Shown: one piece after another, positions 1-8,299 of the stretch
Layout: each line of letters opens with the position of its first letter
How positions within the stretch are numbered: the stretch's first letter is position 1
Assembly (NCBI GenBank): GCA_963777755.1
Contig: CAVZSC010000030.1
Location: 124,001 to 188,000, forward strand
DNA: 64,000 bases
Source of the DNA: DATFWC01 sp963777755
Lineage (GTDB): Bacteria > Pseudomonadota > Alphaproteobacteria > Rhizobiales > Xanthobacteraceae
Direction: 5' to 3'
The notes under the pieces: generated by a model
Database searches by the model: none
Told to the model about the DNA's origin: nothing
Seen by the model: the letters and a program-made list of their open reading frames with translations, nothing else
Program-made: the position numbers and the translations under genes

Positions 1-90
1 ACCAGCACGCCGGGTGAGATGGGCAAGCTCCTGGCCGAGGAGGTGGCGGCCACCAAGCAGCTGGTCGACGAGCTCGGGCTGAAGCAGTAA
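1..90 (+). CDS. Bug/TctC-type solute-binding protein, C-terminal fragment
   Basis: The first 29 codons read TSTPGEMGKLLAEEVAATKQ and then LVDELGLKQ before a TAA stop. This matches the usual last helix of Bug-family (tripartite tricarboxylate transporter, TctC) binding proteins, which typically end in a pattern like STPEE-F-x-E-x-x-W-x-x-V-x-x-A-G-x-K. The family consists of periplasmic proteins that bind small carboxylates. The rest of the gene lies left of the window, so signal peptide and ligand pocket cannot be judged. A complete member of the same family sits at 50223-51212. The gene converges on fae. Confidence 0.6.
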   Translation, partial: TSTPGEMGKLLAEEVAATKQLVDELGLKQ

Positions 91-111
91 GGCGGGCATA
101 GCCTCATCGTC

Positions 112-211
112 ATGGCCGCGCTTGTCGCGGCCATCCCGCTTGTCGGGGCAGTTCCTTGCCGATCGGGATCGCCGGGCAACGCTCGCCGCTTGTGGCGGCT
201 CGCCCGGCGAT
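112..211. terminator. Two strong hairpins between convergent genes
   Basis: Two GC-rich inverted repeats fill the gap between the convergent tctC fragment and fae. The first has arms 112-120 and 126-134 (9 bp, ATGGCCGCG, 5-base loop). The second has arms 168-177 and 202-211 (10 bp, ATCGCCGGGC) with a smaller hairpin inside its loop. Neither is followed by a clear T run, so intrinsic termination is inferred only from position and stem strength. Confidence 0.45.
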
Positions 212-217
212 GCAGCC

Positions 218-727
218 TCAGCCCGCGGCGAACGGGTGCTTCACCTTGTTGCGCTTGGCGACCACCTCGGAGGCCTTGGGCTCGCCGGCGACCGCGCGGG
301 CGATCGACTCCTTGGTGGCCTTGTAATTGTACTCCTGGATCTTCTTGTCGTCGGCCGCTTCCCAGTGGATGAACACGCCGACGCAGATGAACAGGTCGTC
401 GGCCTCGTCGGCCGGGATCACGCCTTCCGCCACGCTGTCGGCCACCGCCTTGGCGACCGCATGCTGCGCCGGGCCGAACATCTGCACCGCCTGCTTGGCG
501 CCTTTGATCGTCACCTTGTTGAACAGCACCGTCGCCGGCTTGCACAACAGGTTCGGCGCGACCACCGCCAGCAGCGAGGTGAAGCCGTCCTTGTTGTTGG
601 TCAAAGCATGGGCGAACGCCGTCTCCGCCGCGCTGCCGCGCGGCCCCATGATCAGGTCGATATGGGCGACTTCGTTGCCCTCGCCGACCAGCGACTCGCC
701 CACACACAGCTTGGTGATCTTTGCCAT
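218..727 (-). CDS. fae: Formaldehyde-activating enzyme Fae
   Basis: Fae condenses formaldehyde with tetrahydromethanopterin to give methylene-H4MPT, the entry step of the cytoplasmic H4MPT pathway. The 169-residue product matches the Methylobacterium-type Fae I recall almost throughout: MAKITKLCVGE at the start, GNEVAHIDLIMGPRGSAAET (pterin pocket with the catalytic His), NKVTIKGAKQAVQMFGPAQH, and IPADEADDL. I chose the second of two in-frame ATGs (727 rather than 733) because GGAGG lies about 8 bases before it but only 2 before the first, and because the known enzyme begins MAKITK. It is the last gene of the minus arm and, unlike the six genes upstream of it, has no frameshift. Confidence 0.97.
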   Translation of the reverse strand: MAKITKLCVGESLVGEGNEVAHIDLIMGPRGSAAETAFAHALTNNKDGFTSLLAVVAPNLLCKPATVLFNKVTIKGAKQAVQMFGPAQHAVAKAVADSVAEGVIPADEADDLFICVGVFIHWEAADDKKIQEYNYKATKESIARAVAGEPKASEVVAKRNKVKHPFAAG

Positions 728-883
728 GGCCATATCCTCCCGAGAAAAAGCAAGATCGATCTGCCCGTCGACGCACGTCCGCGTTCGACCGACGGCTATC
801 CTTGTTTTCAGCGTCCGGCAGGTGATGCCGGACCGGTTGGCCGGATAGCTGCGGGGTATTCCCGCAGCCCCAAGTAACCATTG
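728..883. other. Intergenic stretch with two hairpins upstream of fae
   Basis: This 156-bp gap separates the CitG-like gene from fae. It contains two inverted repeats: GTCCGGCA/TGCCGGAC near 812-831 and GCTGCGGG/CCCGCAGC near 847-867. They may end transcripts from the upstream genes or shape the fae leader. The fae Shine-Dalgarno GGAGG lies at about 736-740 (minus strand). No convincing -35/-10 pair was seen. Confidence 0.35.
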
Positions 884-1715
884 TTACGTGGCTACGGCAA
901 GACGGTCGGCGAACAGAGTCGCGACGGTGAGATCGGCGCTGGTGCCGGGATTGATGGCGGCGTCCTTGAGGACGCGGTCCCACGCCATGAGATCGGCGTG
1001 AAGTTGGGCGTGCGGTCCCGCCGCTCCGATTCGCGCGACAAAACCGCTCGCCGTCTGGCGCACCTCCTCGGCGATGCCTGGGCCGTGCTTGCGCACGATG
1101 TGGGTGTCGCGAAAAGCAGCCAGGAAGGCGAGATAGACCGAGAGCGTCGCAAAGGCCACATCGCCTGACCGTGCGCGAGCCGCCGCCAGCGCCGCGGCGC
1201 CGGTGCTGAAAACGTCCGCGAAGCTGGACACATACTGCCGCGCGATGCGGTCGCGGTCGGCCGCCGCCGCCATGGCGGCCAGGAGCGACACCGTCGCCGG
1301 CGCGCGCACGTCGTGCTGCTCAGCGGTGCCGAGGCCGCCGGGTGACGCCAACGCGATGGCGCGGAACGCGAGCTCGCGCGTCCTCGACGGTCGAGCGCAT
1401 CGAGCACGCGCACAAGGGCCGCCCGCAAATCGGCCGCCGGCGCTTCGGCCGCAGCCGCGAGCGGCGCACATAGGAGGATGATGCCCAGATTGGTGTTGGT
1501 GCCGACCGCGGCCGCGGTCGCCTCCACGGCGCCGAGGATGCGGGCGCCGACGCTCGCCTCGGCTGCGGTGAGGAGCGGCGCGGCCGCCCCGGCGCTGCGG
1601 ACGAACTGCGCCGCCGTCATGCGATGCCCGTCGGCGAAGACGTGCACGTTGCCGGGTTTCGGCGGCCTCGAGCTCGTCGCGGCAGGCGGCCGTGAAGGCC
1701 GCCGCGATGCGCGGC
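884..1715 (-). pseudogene. CitG-like (triphosphoribosyl-dephospho-CoA synthase family) protein of the H4MPT cluster, frameshifted
   Basis: Pieces in different frames assemble into one protein of roughly 275 residues. They are: FTAACRDELEAA joined to KPGNVHVFADGHRMTAAQF, then AVGTNTNLGIILLCAPLA, and finally LASPGGLGTAEQHDV to the C-terminus LFADRLAVAT. The KPGNVH and GTNTNLGI(I)LL motifs are those of the CitG/MdcB family. A member of this family accompanies H4MPT genes in methylotrophs; its reaction there is not known to me. Frame breaks fall near 1655 and 1390. No start codon is visible in the first frame, so the 5' end (about 1715, next to the stop of the preceding gene at 1719) is unresolved. 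It is read after the ATP-grasp gene and before fae. Confidence 0.65.
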
Positions 1716-1718
1716 GCG

Positions 1719-2672
1719 TCAAACCGCGACCCCGCGCGGCGTGCCGGCGCGCAGCGCCGCGACCAGGTCGCCCGCCAGCATTGCGGCGATCCGCACCGGC
1801 GTCACCTTCTGCAGGCCCGACCAGGCCGGCATGCTGTTGACCTCCAGCACGAGCGGCGTTCCGTCGGCGCCGTGCAGGATGTCGACGCCGGCGAAGCTCG
1901 CGCCGACCGCGGCGGCGGCGCGCACCGCCAGGTCCCTGCCCGCCGCGTCTGCGACCGCAGGGACCGGCCGCCCGCCCTGCTTCACGTTGGTGATCCAGCT
2001 CGCAGCGTGCCGCGCCATGGCGGCGACCACGCGCCCCTGCGACACGAACAGGCGGAAGTCGCGGAAGCCGCCGGGTTCCTCCGGCGCTCCCGCGCCAGGC
2101 GCGCACGCGCCGACGAAGCGCTGCAGGTAGAAGACGCCGGCGACGGCGGCGGCCGCAGGCAGGTCGCGCTCGGCGCGGATCAGTCGCAAGCCCCGCCCCT
2201 GCGAACCGAACAGCGGCTTGAGCACCAGCGGGCCATGCGCCGCCTCCCGCCGCACGATCGTCGCGCGCCGCCTGCATGCGATTCGGTCGCCCAGGTGTGC
2301 GGCGTCGGGATGCCGGCGCGCGCCAGCAGGAAGCTCGTCATCGACTTGTCGACGCAGCGCTCGATTGCGCGCGCATCGTTCCAAACCGGCACGCCAAGCT
2401 CGCGCAGCGCGTGGAGGATGCCGAGCCGCAGGGTGACGGCCTCGAACGATGCCGCCCGACATCGAGCGGACCAGCACGGCGTCAGGCAGACGATCGAAGC
2501 CCGGGATGGCGAGCCCCGAAGCGTCTGGTCGTGTCGATGCGCGCAGGCAGCGGAGCGCGCACGCGCCCTGGCGCGGGCGCCTGCAATCGCGCGAAGGCCA
2601 GTCGCCGGTCAACGCGCGAGCGTGCCAATCGACGGTGTCGGTGATCAGAGCGATGTCAGGCGAACGAGGCAT
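1719..2672 (-). pseudogene. RimK-like ATP-grasp protein of the H4MPT cluster, frameshifted
   Basis: The conserved parts are the N-terminus MPRSPDIALITDTVDWHARA, then IPGFDRLPDAVLVRSMSGG, then in another frame LGILHALRELGVPVWNDARA and VDKSMTSFLLARAGIPTP. Back in the first frame come GPLVLKPLFGSQGRGLRL and VLEVNSMPAWSGLQK. These are the lysine, glycine-loop and metal-binding E-x-N elements of the ATP-grasp superfamily (RimK/glutathione synthetase type). An ATP-grasp gene of this kind is a standard companion of H4MPT genes and is presumed to act in cofactor or methanofuran-analogue biosynthesis. Breaks fall near 2595, 2545, 2448 and 2287. Its ATG overlaps the mch stop by 17 bases, so the pair is probably translationally coupled. 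Confidence 0.7.
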
Positions 2673-3628
2673 CGAGCAGGCTCACGTTCACCTCGCCCTT
2701 GCGGAAAGTCTCGCCGCTCTCGATCGCCGTGACCATGACTTCCGCCGGGCTGAACAGCAGCGGATCGATGGCGTAGAAATCGCCCTTGGCCTGGGCGAAG
2801 ATCTCGGCGAACGGCCGGCCGTAATCGCGCGAGCCCTCGCTCGGCAGCTCGTTGGCGAGCGCATGGGCATCGTCGGCCGGGCCGGTGACGAACAGGTGCA
2901 CCCGTCCGCCATAGATGATGGCGTCGTTGGTGCGCCCCATGGCGGTGACAAGCTCGGGATGCGGCGGCGGCAGCGGCGCCGCACCCATGCCGTCGACGAT
3001 GCGATCGAGCGGGAATTTCAGCTCGTGCGCCTTGTGCAGGGCGACCTCCAGCGCTGCGCGCAACGATCTGGGTGGCGCCGGCGAGGCTCTGGGTCGGCGC
3101 ATAGATGATCGTCAGCCGCTCGGGCGCGACGCCGCAGTCGCGCGCGATGCTCACGATCAGCTCGGCCGGCGGCGGCTTGCGCGACTTCGAGCACCAGGGT
3201 CGCAGTCGTCGCGCGGTCGCGATAGGCGAGGTTCTGGAAGATCGGCTCGCGGGCGGCGAGCGCGCGGGCCGGACCGGATGCGAGCGCAAAGAACGCGTCC
3301 TTCCCCTCCCCGTGGGAGAGCCTCCAGCCGGCATATTGGCTGGCGAGGCACGCGAGGACCGGATCGGAGCTGCGCACCACCACCGTCCAGGGCCAGCGCG
3401 ACGTCGCCTCGCTCGGAACGAGCTCCACGGTGCCCGAGCCCGCCCATGCAGATCTCGGCGATGCGCAGGCCGGCCGCGATGCTGCCGAGGCATCGGCTGC
3501 CGGCATCGATCAGCGTTTCACCGGGCTCGCCGCGCGCGACCGCGATGCGCAGCGCTCGCGGCATCGACCACGAGCCGTTCGACCAGCACGGCGGCGCGCG
3601 CGTTCACGCTCCGATCGGGCGGGCTCAT
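2656..3628 (-). pseudogene. mch: Methenyl-H4MPT cyclohydrolase Mch, four frameshifts
   Basis: Mch hydrolyses methenyl-H4MPT to formyl-H4MPT in the cytoplasm. The full-length family sequence (about 320 residues) is present but spread over three frames. The pieces are MSPPDRSVNARAAVLVERLV, then RIAVARGEPGETLIDAGSRC and AAGLRIAEICMGGLG, then GTVELVPSEATSRWPWTVVV, then DCGVAPERLTIIYAPTQSLA, and finally ALEVALHKAHELKFPLDRIV through to DASFA. Breaks fall near 3560, 3433, 3178 and 3060. The ATG at 3628 overlaps the stop of the upstream ATP-grasp gene as ATGA. No residues are missing between pieces, which favours base-calling indels over long decay, but as read no full-length Mch could be made. Confidence 0.85.
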
Positions 3629-4744
3629 GCTGCCCTCGCGACCATCAGGGACCGGACGGCGGCGCTTCGCGCCGCGACCATCCGTCGGGCTTCGTCGGCA
3701 CTGGGGGCGACCGAGAACACCGTGCACAACGGCTCGCCCCCCTTGATGCACGTGCCGGGGTGAGGCCGGTCGGCGGTCCAGCCCGGCCAGTCTAGGACCG
3801 GAACCGCGTCAATGTCATGGTCGGCATAGACGATGGCCGTGGCCTTGGCCGGCCCCGCGGCCTCGGGAATGGAGAGAGGCGTGCCGCCGCAGGTCGCCGC
3901 ATGGGCGGCGAACAGCGAGCCGCCGTCGGGCTCGAACAGATCGAGGGTCGCGCCCGGGCGCGGGTTGATCTCCAGGAGCCAGAGCGCTTCTCCGTCGCGG
4001 AGGAAGTCGAAGCTGTTGAGCCCAACCAGCGCGACCTGTGCCATCACGCGGGCAACGACCTCGGCCACTCGATCAGCGGTCGCGGACGCAACCGGCACGG
4101 GCGCCACCGCACCGCCGAAGCGGAACGGCTGGTGCGGCGTCGGCGCACTCCACTGGGCGCTGCAGCCCAGCACCTGCGCGCGACGGCCATCGGCGAGGAC
4201 GAGCGCCGACACCGGCGTGCCGGTGACCAGCCGCTGGAAATAGGTCCCCGCGACCGGCTCGCCGATCGATGCAGCCTTGATATGGCTGCCCCCGGCGCCG
4301 CCGCGCCGCTTGCGCAGCCAGCCGTCGGGATCGGCGGGCGGCTGCAGCGAAACCGATGGATGCGCGACGCCGGCCGCGCCACAGAGCGCCGCAAACGCGA
4401 GCGGGTCCTTGAGCCGCGCGACGGTTCCCGGCCCGTTGCCGATCAGCCGCCAGCGCGCCGCGATGGCCGCGAGAATCTGCGGCCGATCCTCGAAGCCGGT
4501 GCCGCAGACGACGCCGATGGGACGTGTGCCTCGCGACAGCATCTCGAGCGCGGCAAGCACGGCGTGCTCGCACATCCCGGTTGCGAGACCCTCAGGCAAT
4601 AGGCAATGCCGGTGTGCGAGCGCTGAGCGTGTCCTGATCGCCGAAGAAATCCGCCACGAGCGGAACGAAGCCGCCGCGCCGCGCGGACGCGGCGAGCGCG
4701 CGGCCCGAAGCCGCGACGACGAGTACGGAGTCCTGCTTAGCCAT
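3625..4744 (-). CDS. ATP-grasp protein of the H4MPT cluster, one frameshift near the 5' end
   Basis: The main part (about 3625-4620) encodes an ATP-grasp protein of about 330 residues with GNGPGTVARLKDPLAFAALC, LRKRRGGAGGSHIK (glycine-rich loop), QVALVGLNSFDFLRDGEALW and LLEINPRPGATLDLFEP (the E-x-N-P-R-P metal site). The N-terminus MAKQDSVLVVAASGRALAAS up to GDQDTL is in another frame, starting at 4744. It joins the main frame near 4625, so about 373 residues are expected with one base removed. It is a second ATP-grasp family, distinct from the gene at 1719-2672. The start overlaps the mtdB stop (ATGGCTAA). Proteins of this family co-occur with H4MPT/dephospho-H4MPT biosynthesis; the substrate is unknown to me. 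Confidence 0.75.
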
Positions 4745-5638
4745 TGAGCTCGCGCGCGAGCGTGAATGCGTCACGGAAATCGAACCGCACCGGCTTCTCG
4801 GCGGCGATCATCTTGCCGAACAGGCCGGACTCGGTCTTGTACTTGACACTGCCGATCGCGAGCGGGCCGATGCCGAGCGTATCGTGAGCGTTGATCGCGA
4901 CGCCGTTCGCCGTCATCTCCAGACCCTCGACGCCGGACGGCGGCACCGCGTTGACGTCGGCGACGATCACAAGCTTCTCGGCGCGGTCGAGCTGCGCGCG
5001 CGTCAGGATGCGGACGCCGGCGCGGCCCGGCGCACAGCACAGCTTCGGTGTCGGCGAGGATCGCCTCCTTCTTGGCATCGTCGCTTCCGTCGGCTGCGGC
5101 GACTTCGCACAGCGAAGCGCGCCTTGATCTCGCGCGGCGGCATCGCTCACCCGCTTGACGCCGTCATAGCCGACCAGCGTGACTTCGGCGCCTTCGAGCG
5201 CGGCGATCACCGCGGCGGAGAAGCCGACCACGCCGGTCGCGCCGAACACCGCCACCTTGAGGCCCTTGAGGTCGCGCTGCTCTCTTGTCGCGCAGCATCT
5301 TCTCGACGCACGCCACCATGGCGGCTGCGGTGGTGAACGAGCCGGCGGGATCGGCGAAGAACGAGATGCCGAACGGCGGGACCAGCGCCTTGCTGCGCCG
5401 CTTCCAGCATGTCGAGCGCAAGCAGCGCATTCTTGCCGCCGAAGAACATGCCGGTGCGCACCCCGAGCTTGGGCGGGCGGGAAAAGATCGCGTCCTGCAC
5501 CAGGCCGGTCACTTCCTCGAGCGTCACGTTGGTATAGGTGAGCGCCGCGTCGAAGCCGGCATCGAGCGCCATGTTCACGTCGAACGGGCTCATGTGCTTG
5601 AGCGGGGTCACCATGTGCAGGATGTGCTTGTCCGCCAT
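4737..5638 (-). pseudogene. mtdB: NADP-dependent methylene-H4MPT dehydrogenase MtdB, about five frameshifts
   Basis: MtdB oxidises methylene-H4MPT to methenyl-H4MPT with NAD(P)+. The family sequence is recognisable from end to end. It begins with HMSPFDVNMALDAGFDAALT and TNVTLEEVTGLVQDAIFSRP, followed by TGMFFGGKNALLALDM. It continues with LVPPFGISFFADPAGSFTTA, KVAVFGATGVVGFSAAVIAA (Rossmann GxxGxxG-type loop), ADVNAVPPSGVEGLEMTANG and GIGPLAIGSVKYKTESGLF. Frames change near 5395, 5280, 5145, 5115 and 5035. The ATG at 5638 follows GGAGGTGAC. The extent (902 bp) fits a protein of about 290-300 residues, so no large piece is lost. The gene lies between mptG and the ATP-grasp gene in one minus-strand operon. 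Confidence 0.88.
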
Positions 5639-5659
5639 GGCGTCACCTCCAGGTTATAT

Positions 5660-6661
5660 TTATTGAGGGGCGTGCGCAGCCGCGCGAGCCGTGATGGCTG
5701 CGCCGCGATTGAGCCCCGATGACACCAGGATGTCCAGACCCTCGCTCGCCGGATCCTGCCGGGCAAGGTGCGGCCAGCCGGTGGGCTTCGTCCGGCGAGC
5801 CCGCGAAGGCAAAGCCGGTCGGCCCCCAAGAGCTCTGCCCCACACCATGCGCGCCGGCGCGGTCGAGATGCTCGATGCATGCGCCCACGCGCGGGCTGGT
5901 GAAGCGGTTGCCGCCCTGCATCGTGCGCGAAATAGTCGCCGAGAATGCGCTGCATGTGGCTGATGGCGGCGCCGAAACTCGCAAGATCGCATTCGCTGAG
6001 CGCCGGCAGCGCCTTGCATCAGCGCGAGCCGGCAGAGCTGCGCAGCCGCCTGCTCGGACATCGGCGGCAACGCCGCGAACGCCTGGCCCTCGCCCGGTCC
6101 GTGCAGGCCTTGGCGCGCGCGATCGAGGACGACCAGCACGCGCCACTGGTCGGGGAAGGGAACGCGGCTGACGATGGGCGCGGTGCGCGTCATGGGACCA
6201 TGCCCACCATCGACGACGAGCCCGCCGTGCTCAAACAGGCCGATGCCCACGCCCGAACGGGCGCCACGGTCGAGGCGTGCCGCATCGCCCGGCGCGTCGA
6301 GCGGCAAGCCATACAGACGGCGCAACGCAGCCGCGACGCTCAACGCGAGCTGCGTGCCGGAGCCGAGTCCCGCGTGGGCCGGAATGGCCTCATCGATCGA
6401 GATGCGGTGGGCCGCATCGAGTCCGAGCGCGCGCTGCATGGTGTCCAGATGACGTTGCACGCGGTCGCGCTCCGGCCCGACGATCTCGACGCGCTCGCTG
6501 CGTTCGGCGACGCTGATCGTCAGCCGGGTCTGCAAGCCGCCGATCGCCAGCCCGATGCTGCCGAACCGCCGCCCGAGCCCGCCGTTGAGATCGAGGAAGC
6601 CGAGATGCAGCCGCGCCGGCGCCGTGACGGTCACGCTCGCCGTCGGGAAGGACGCGTTCAA
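5660..6661 (-). pseudogene. mptG: Beta-RFAP synthase (H4MPT biosynthesis), three frameshifts
   Basis: Beta-ribofuranosylaminobenzene 5'-phosphate synthase joins 4-aminobenzoate and PRPP in the first committed step of (dephospho)H4MPT synthesis. The N-terminal two thirds are in one frame: VTVTAPARLHLGFLDLNGGL, GRRFGSIGLAI, the GHMP-like AHAGLGSGTQLALSVAAALR, and RSGVGIGLFEHGGLVVDGGH. The C-terminal third needs frame changes near 6018, 5930 and 5765 to give ISHMQRILGDYFA, GGNRFTSPRVGACIEHLDRA, GQSSWGPTGFAFAGSPDEAH and LDILVSSGLNRGAAI. I chose a TTG start at 6661 because GAGAGA lies just upstream and the usual N-terminus VTVTAPARLHLGFLD follows closely. It is the first gene of the minus arm, divergent from the pterin dehydratase. 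Confidence 0.85.
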
Positions 6662-6773
6662 TTCTCTCTCCCGGCCACGCGTGTTTGTTGGTACACTGCG
6701 GCAGCCGACGTGGGTTGGCAATCGGCTCAAGGCCCCCGGGCGCGACGCGCGCCACCGATGAGAAGGTTCTGCC

Positions 6774-7154
6774 ATGACGGAAACCAAGGAACGCACCTAC
6801 TCGGACGAGGAAATCAAGCAGCGCCTGTCGCGCGACCTGCCGCACTGGTACCTGGAGAACGGCTGGATCCGCCGCAAGTACAAGACCCACAGCTGGAAGG
6901 GCACGCTGATGCTGATCAACACGGTCGGCCACCTTGCCGAAGCCGCCTGGCATCATCCCGACATCACAGCATCCTACGCATGGGTCGAAGTGCGGCTGCA
7001 GAACCATGCCGCCAAGGGCATCACCGACAAGGACTTCGAGCTCGCCAAGAAGATCGAAGACGTCGTGCACTGGCAGCCCGGCCAGGAAGGCGGCGCGCTC
7101 GAAGGCACGCCGGAGAAGGATCAGCGGTTCGCCTACATCAAGTACGACGCCTGA
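6774..7154 (+). CDS. Pterin-4a-carbinolamine dehydratase-like protein
   Basis: The 126-residue product carries the pterin-4a-carbinolamine dehydratase (PhhB/DCoH) core: HWYLENGWIRRKYKTHSWKG, then AEAAWHHPDITASYAWVEVR (the conserved His-His-Pro-Asp of the family) and GITDKDFELAKKIEDVV. It is slightly longer than the usual 95-115 residues owing to a charged C-terminus. In H4MPT-containing methylotrophs a member of this family lies in the C1 cluster and is assumed to act on the pterin cofactor; no phenylalanine hydroxylase gene is nearby. It opens the plus arm, 112 bp from mptG and 68 bp before fhcB. Confidence 0.85.
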   Translation: MTETKERTYSDEEIKQRLSRDLPHWYLENGWIRRKYKTHSWKGTLMLINTVGHLAEAAWHHPDITASYAWVEVRLQNHAAKGITDKDFELAKKIEDVVHWQPGQEGGALEGTPEKDQRFAYIKYDA

Positions 7155-7222
7155 GCCTGAGCACCCGCTGCGTCGTCCCGGCTACAAGGGAAGAGAGTCG
7201 GCGCGGCTCGGGGGAAAGCGCG

Positions 7223-8299
7223 ATGGGCGAGATCCGGATCGACGGCAGCCCGGCGGAGCTTGCGGCCGCCACGGCGCAGGCCGCGCGACTGCTCGGCGCG
7301 AGCCGACTGCCGGTCATTGCGGGATTGGGTTGCGACATTGCAGGCGCGCGCGCCGCCATCGCGCTTGCGCGGCGGCTCGGCGGCGTGATCGATCACATGC
7401 ATTCCGATGCGCTCCTGCGCGACCTCGACGTGGCGCGCGAAGCCGGCATGATGGTGACGACGGCGAACGAGGCGCGGCTGCGCGCCGACACCGTTCTGGC
7501 GGTCGGCCCGGGACTCGACGAGCTCATGGGCAATCTCGCGAGCACACCGACGGCGCGTGAGCTCGGAGACAAAGCGAGGCGCCGCATGTTCTGGCTCTGC
7601 CCCGACCAGGCAAGCAAGCCAGGGGCCGGCGTCATCGGCCGGCATACGCGCGACCTGCCGGTGCTGCTGGCGGCATTGCGGGCACGCATTGCGGGACGGC
7701 CAGTGGGCCGCGCGCCCGTCGCCATGCGGGCGCTCGATGGGCTCGCGTCGGACCTGCGAGCGGCGCGGTTCGGCGTCGCCGTGTGGTCCGCCGCCGCGCT
7801 CGATGCGCTCAGCCTCGAGATGCTGTGCGGCCTGGTCGATGACCTCAACGCGCACACGCGCTTCAGCGGCGTGCCGGTGCCGCCGGGCGACAACGCGGTC
7901 GGCATCATGGCGGCGTGCGGCTGGCTCACCGGCTTTCCCATGCGCACGGGCTTCGGTCGTGGCGCCGCGGAGCACGATCCGTGGCGGTACGACGCCGCGC
8001 GCCTGGTCGACAGCGGTGAGGCCGATTGCGCGCTGTGGATCTCGACCTATGGGGAGATCGCGCCGCCGTGGAGTCGCGACGTGCCGCTGGTCGCCTTGAC
8101 GCGGCCGGGCACCCGGTTTCGCTCACCCCCGCGGGTCGAGATCGAGGTCGCCCATCCGGGCATCGATCACGACGCGGTCGAGCACCTCGCGGCGGCCGGA
8201 ATGTTGGTGTCGGTCAGGGCAGAAAAGCCCACCGACCTCGTCCCGGTCGGTGAGATCATCACGCAGATCGCCGCGCAGCTCGGGCACGCGCCATGCTGA
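7223..8299 (+). CDS. fhcB: Formyltransferase/hydrolase complex subunit B
   Basis: FhcB is the counterpart of subunit B of archaeal formylmethanofuran dehydrogenase in the bacterial Fhc complex, which moves the formyl group from formyl-H4MPT to a methanofuran analogue and releases formate. The 358-residue protein shows the family segments SRLPVIAGLGCDIAGARAAI, GGVIDHMHSDALLRDLDVAR, MVTTANEARLRADTVLAVG and FSGVPVPPGDNAVGIMAACG. I see no cysteine-rich cluster-binding motif, in keeping with bacterial FhcB being non-redox. The ATG at 7223 follows GGGGAAAG. Its stop overlaps the fhcA start by 7 bases. Confidence 0.93.
   Translation: MGEIRIDGSPAELAAATAQAARLLGASRLPVIAGLGCDIAGARAAIALARRLGGVIDHMHSDALLRDLDVAREAGMMVTTANEARLRADTVLAVGPGLDELMGNLASTPTARELGDKARRRMFWLCPDQASKPGAGVIGRHTRDLPVLLAALRARIAGRPVGRAPVAMRALDGLASDLRAARFGVAVWSAAALDALSLEMLCGLVDDLNAHTRFSGVPVPPGDNAVGIMAACGWLTGFPMRTGFGRGAAEHDPWRYDAARLVDSGEADCALWISTYGEIAPPWSRDVPLVALTRPGTRFRSPPRVEIEVAHPGIDHDAVEHLAAAGMLVSVRAEKPTDLVPVGEIITQIAAQLGHAPC

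Noticed and set aside
734..883. A sigma-70 promoter for fae
   Set aside because: No hexamer pair with acceptable spacing was found on the minus strand; fae may be transcribed from upstream genes.
5945..8299. A 784-codon plus-strand frame ending with fhcB
   Set aside because: Only the part from 7223 has FhcB similarity; upstream it runs antisense to mptG and through the pterin dehydratase in a wrong frame.
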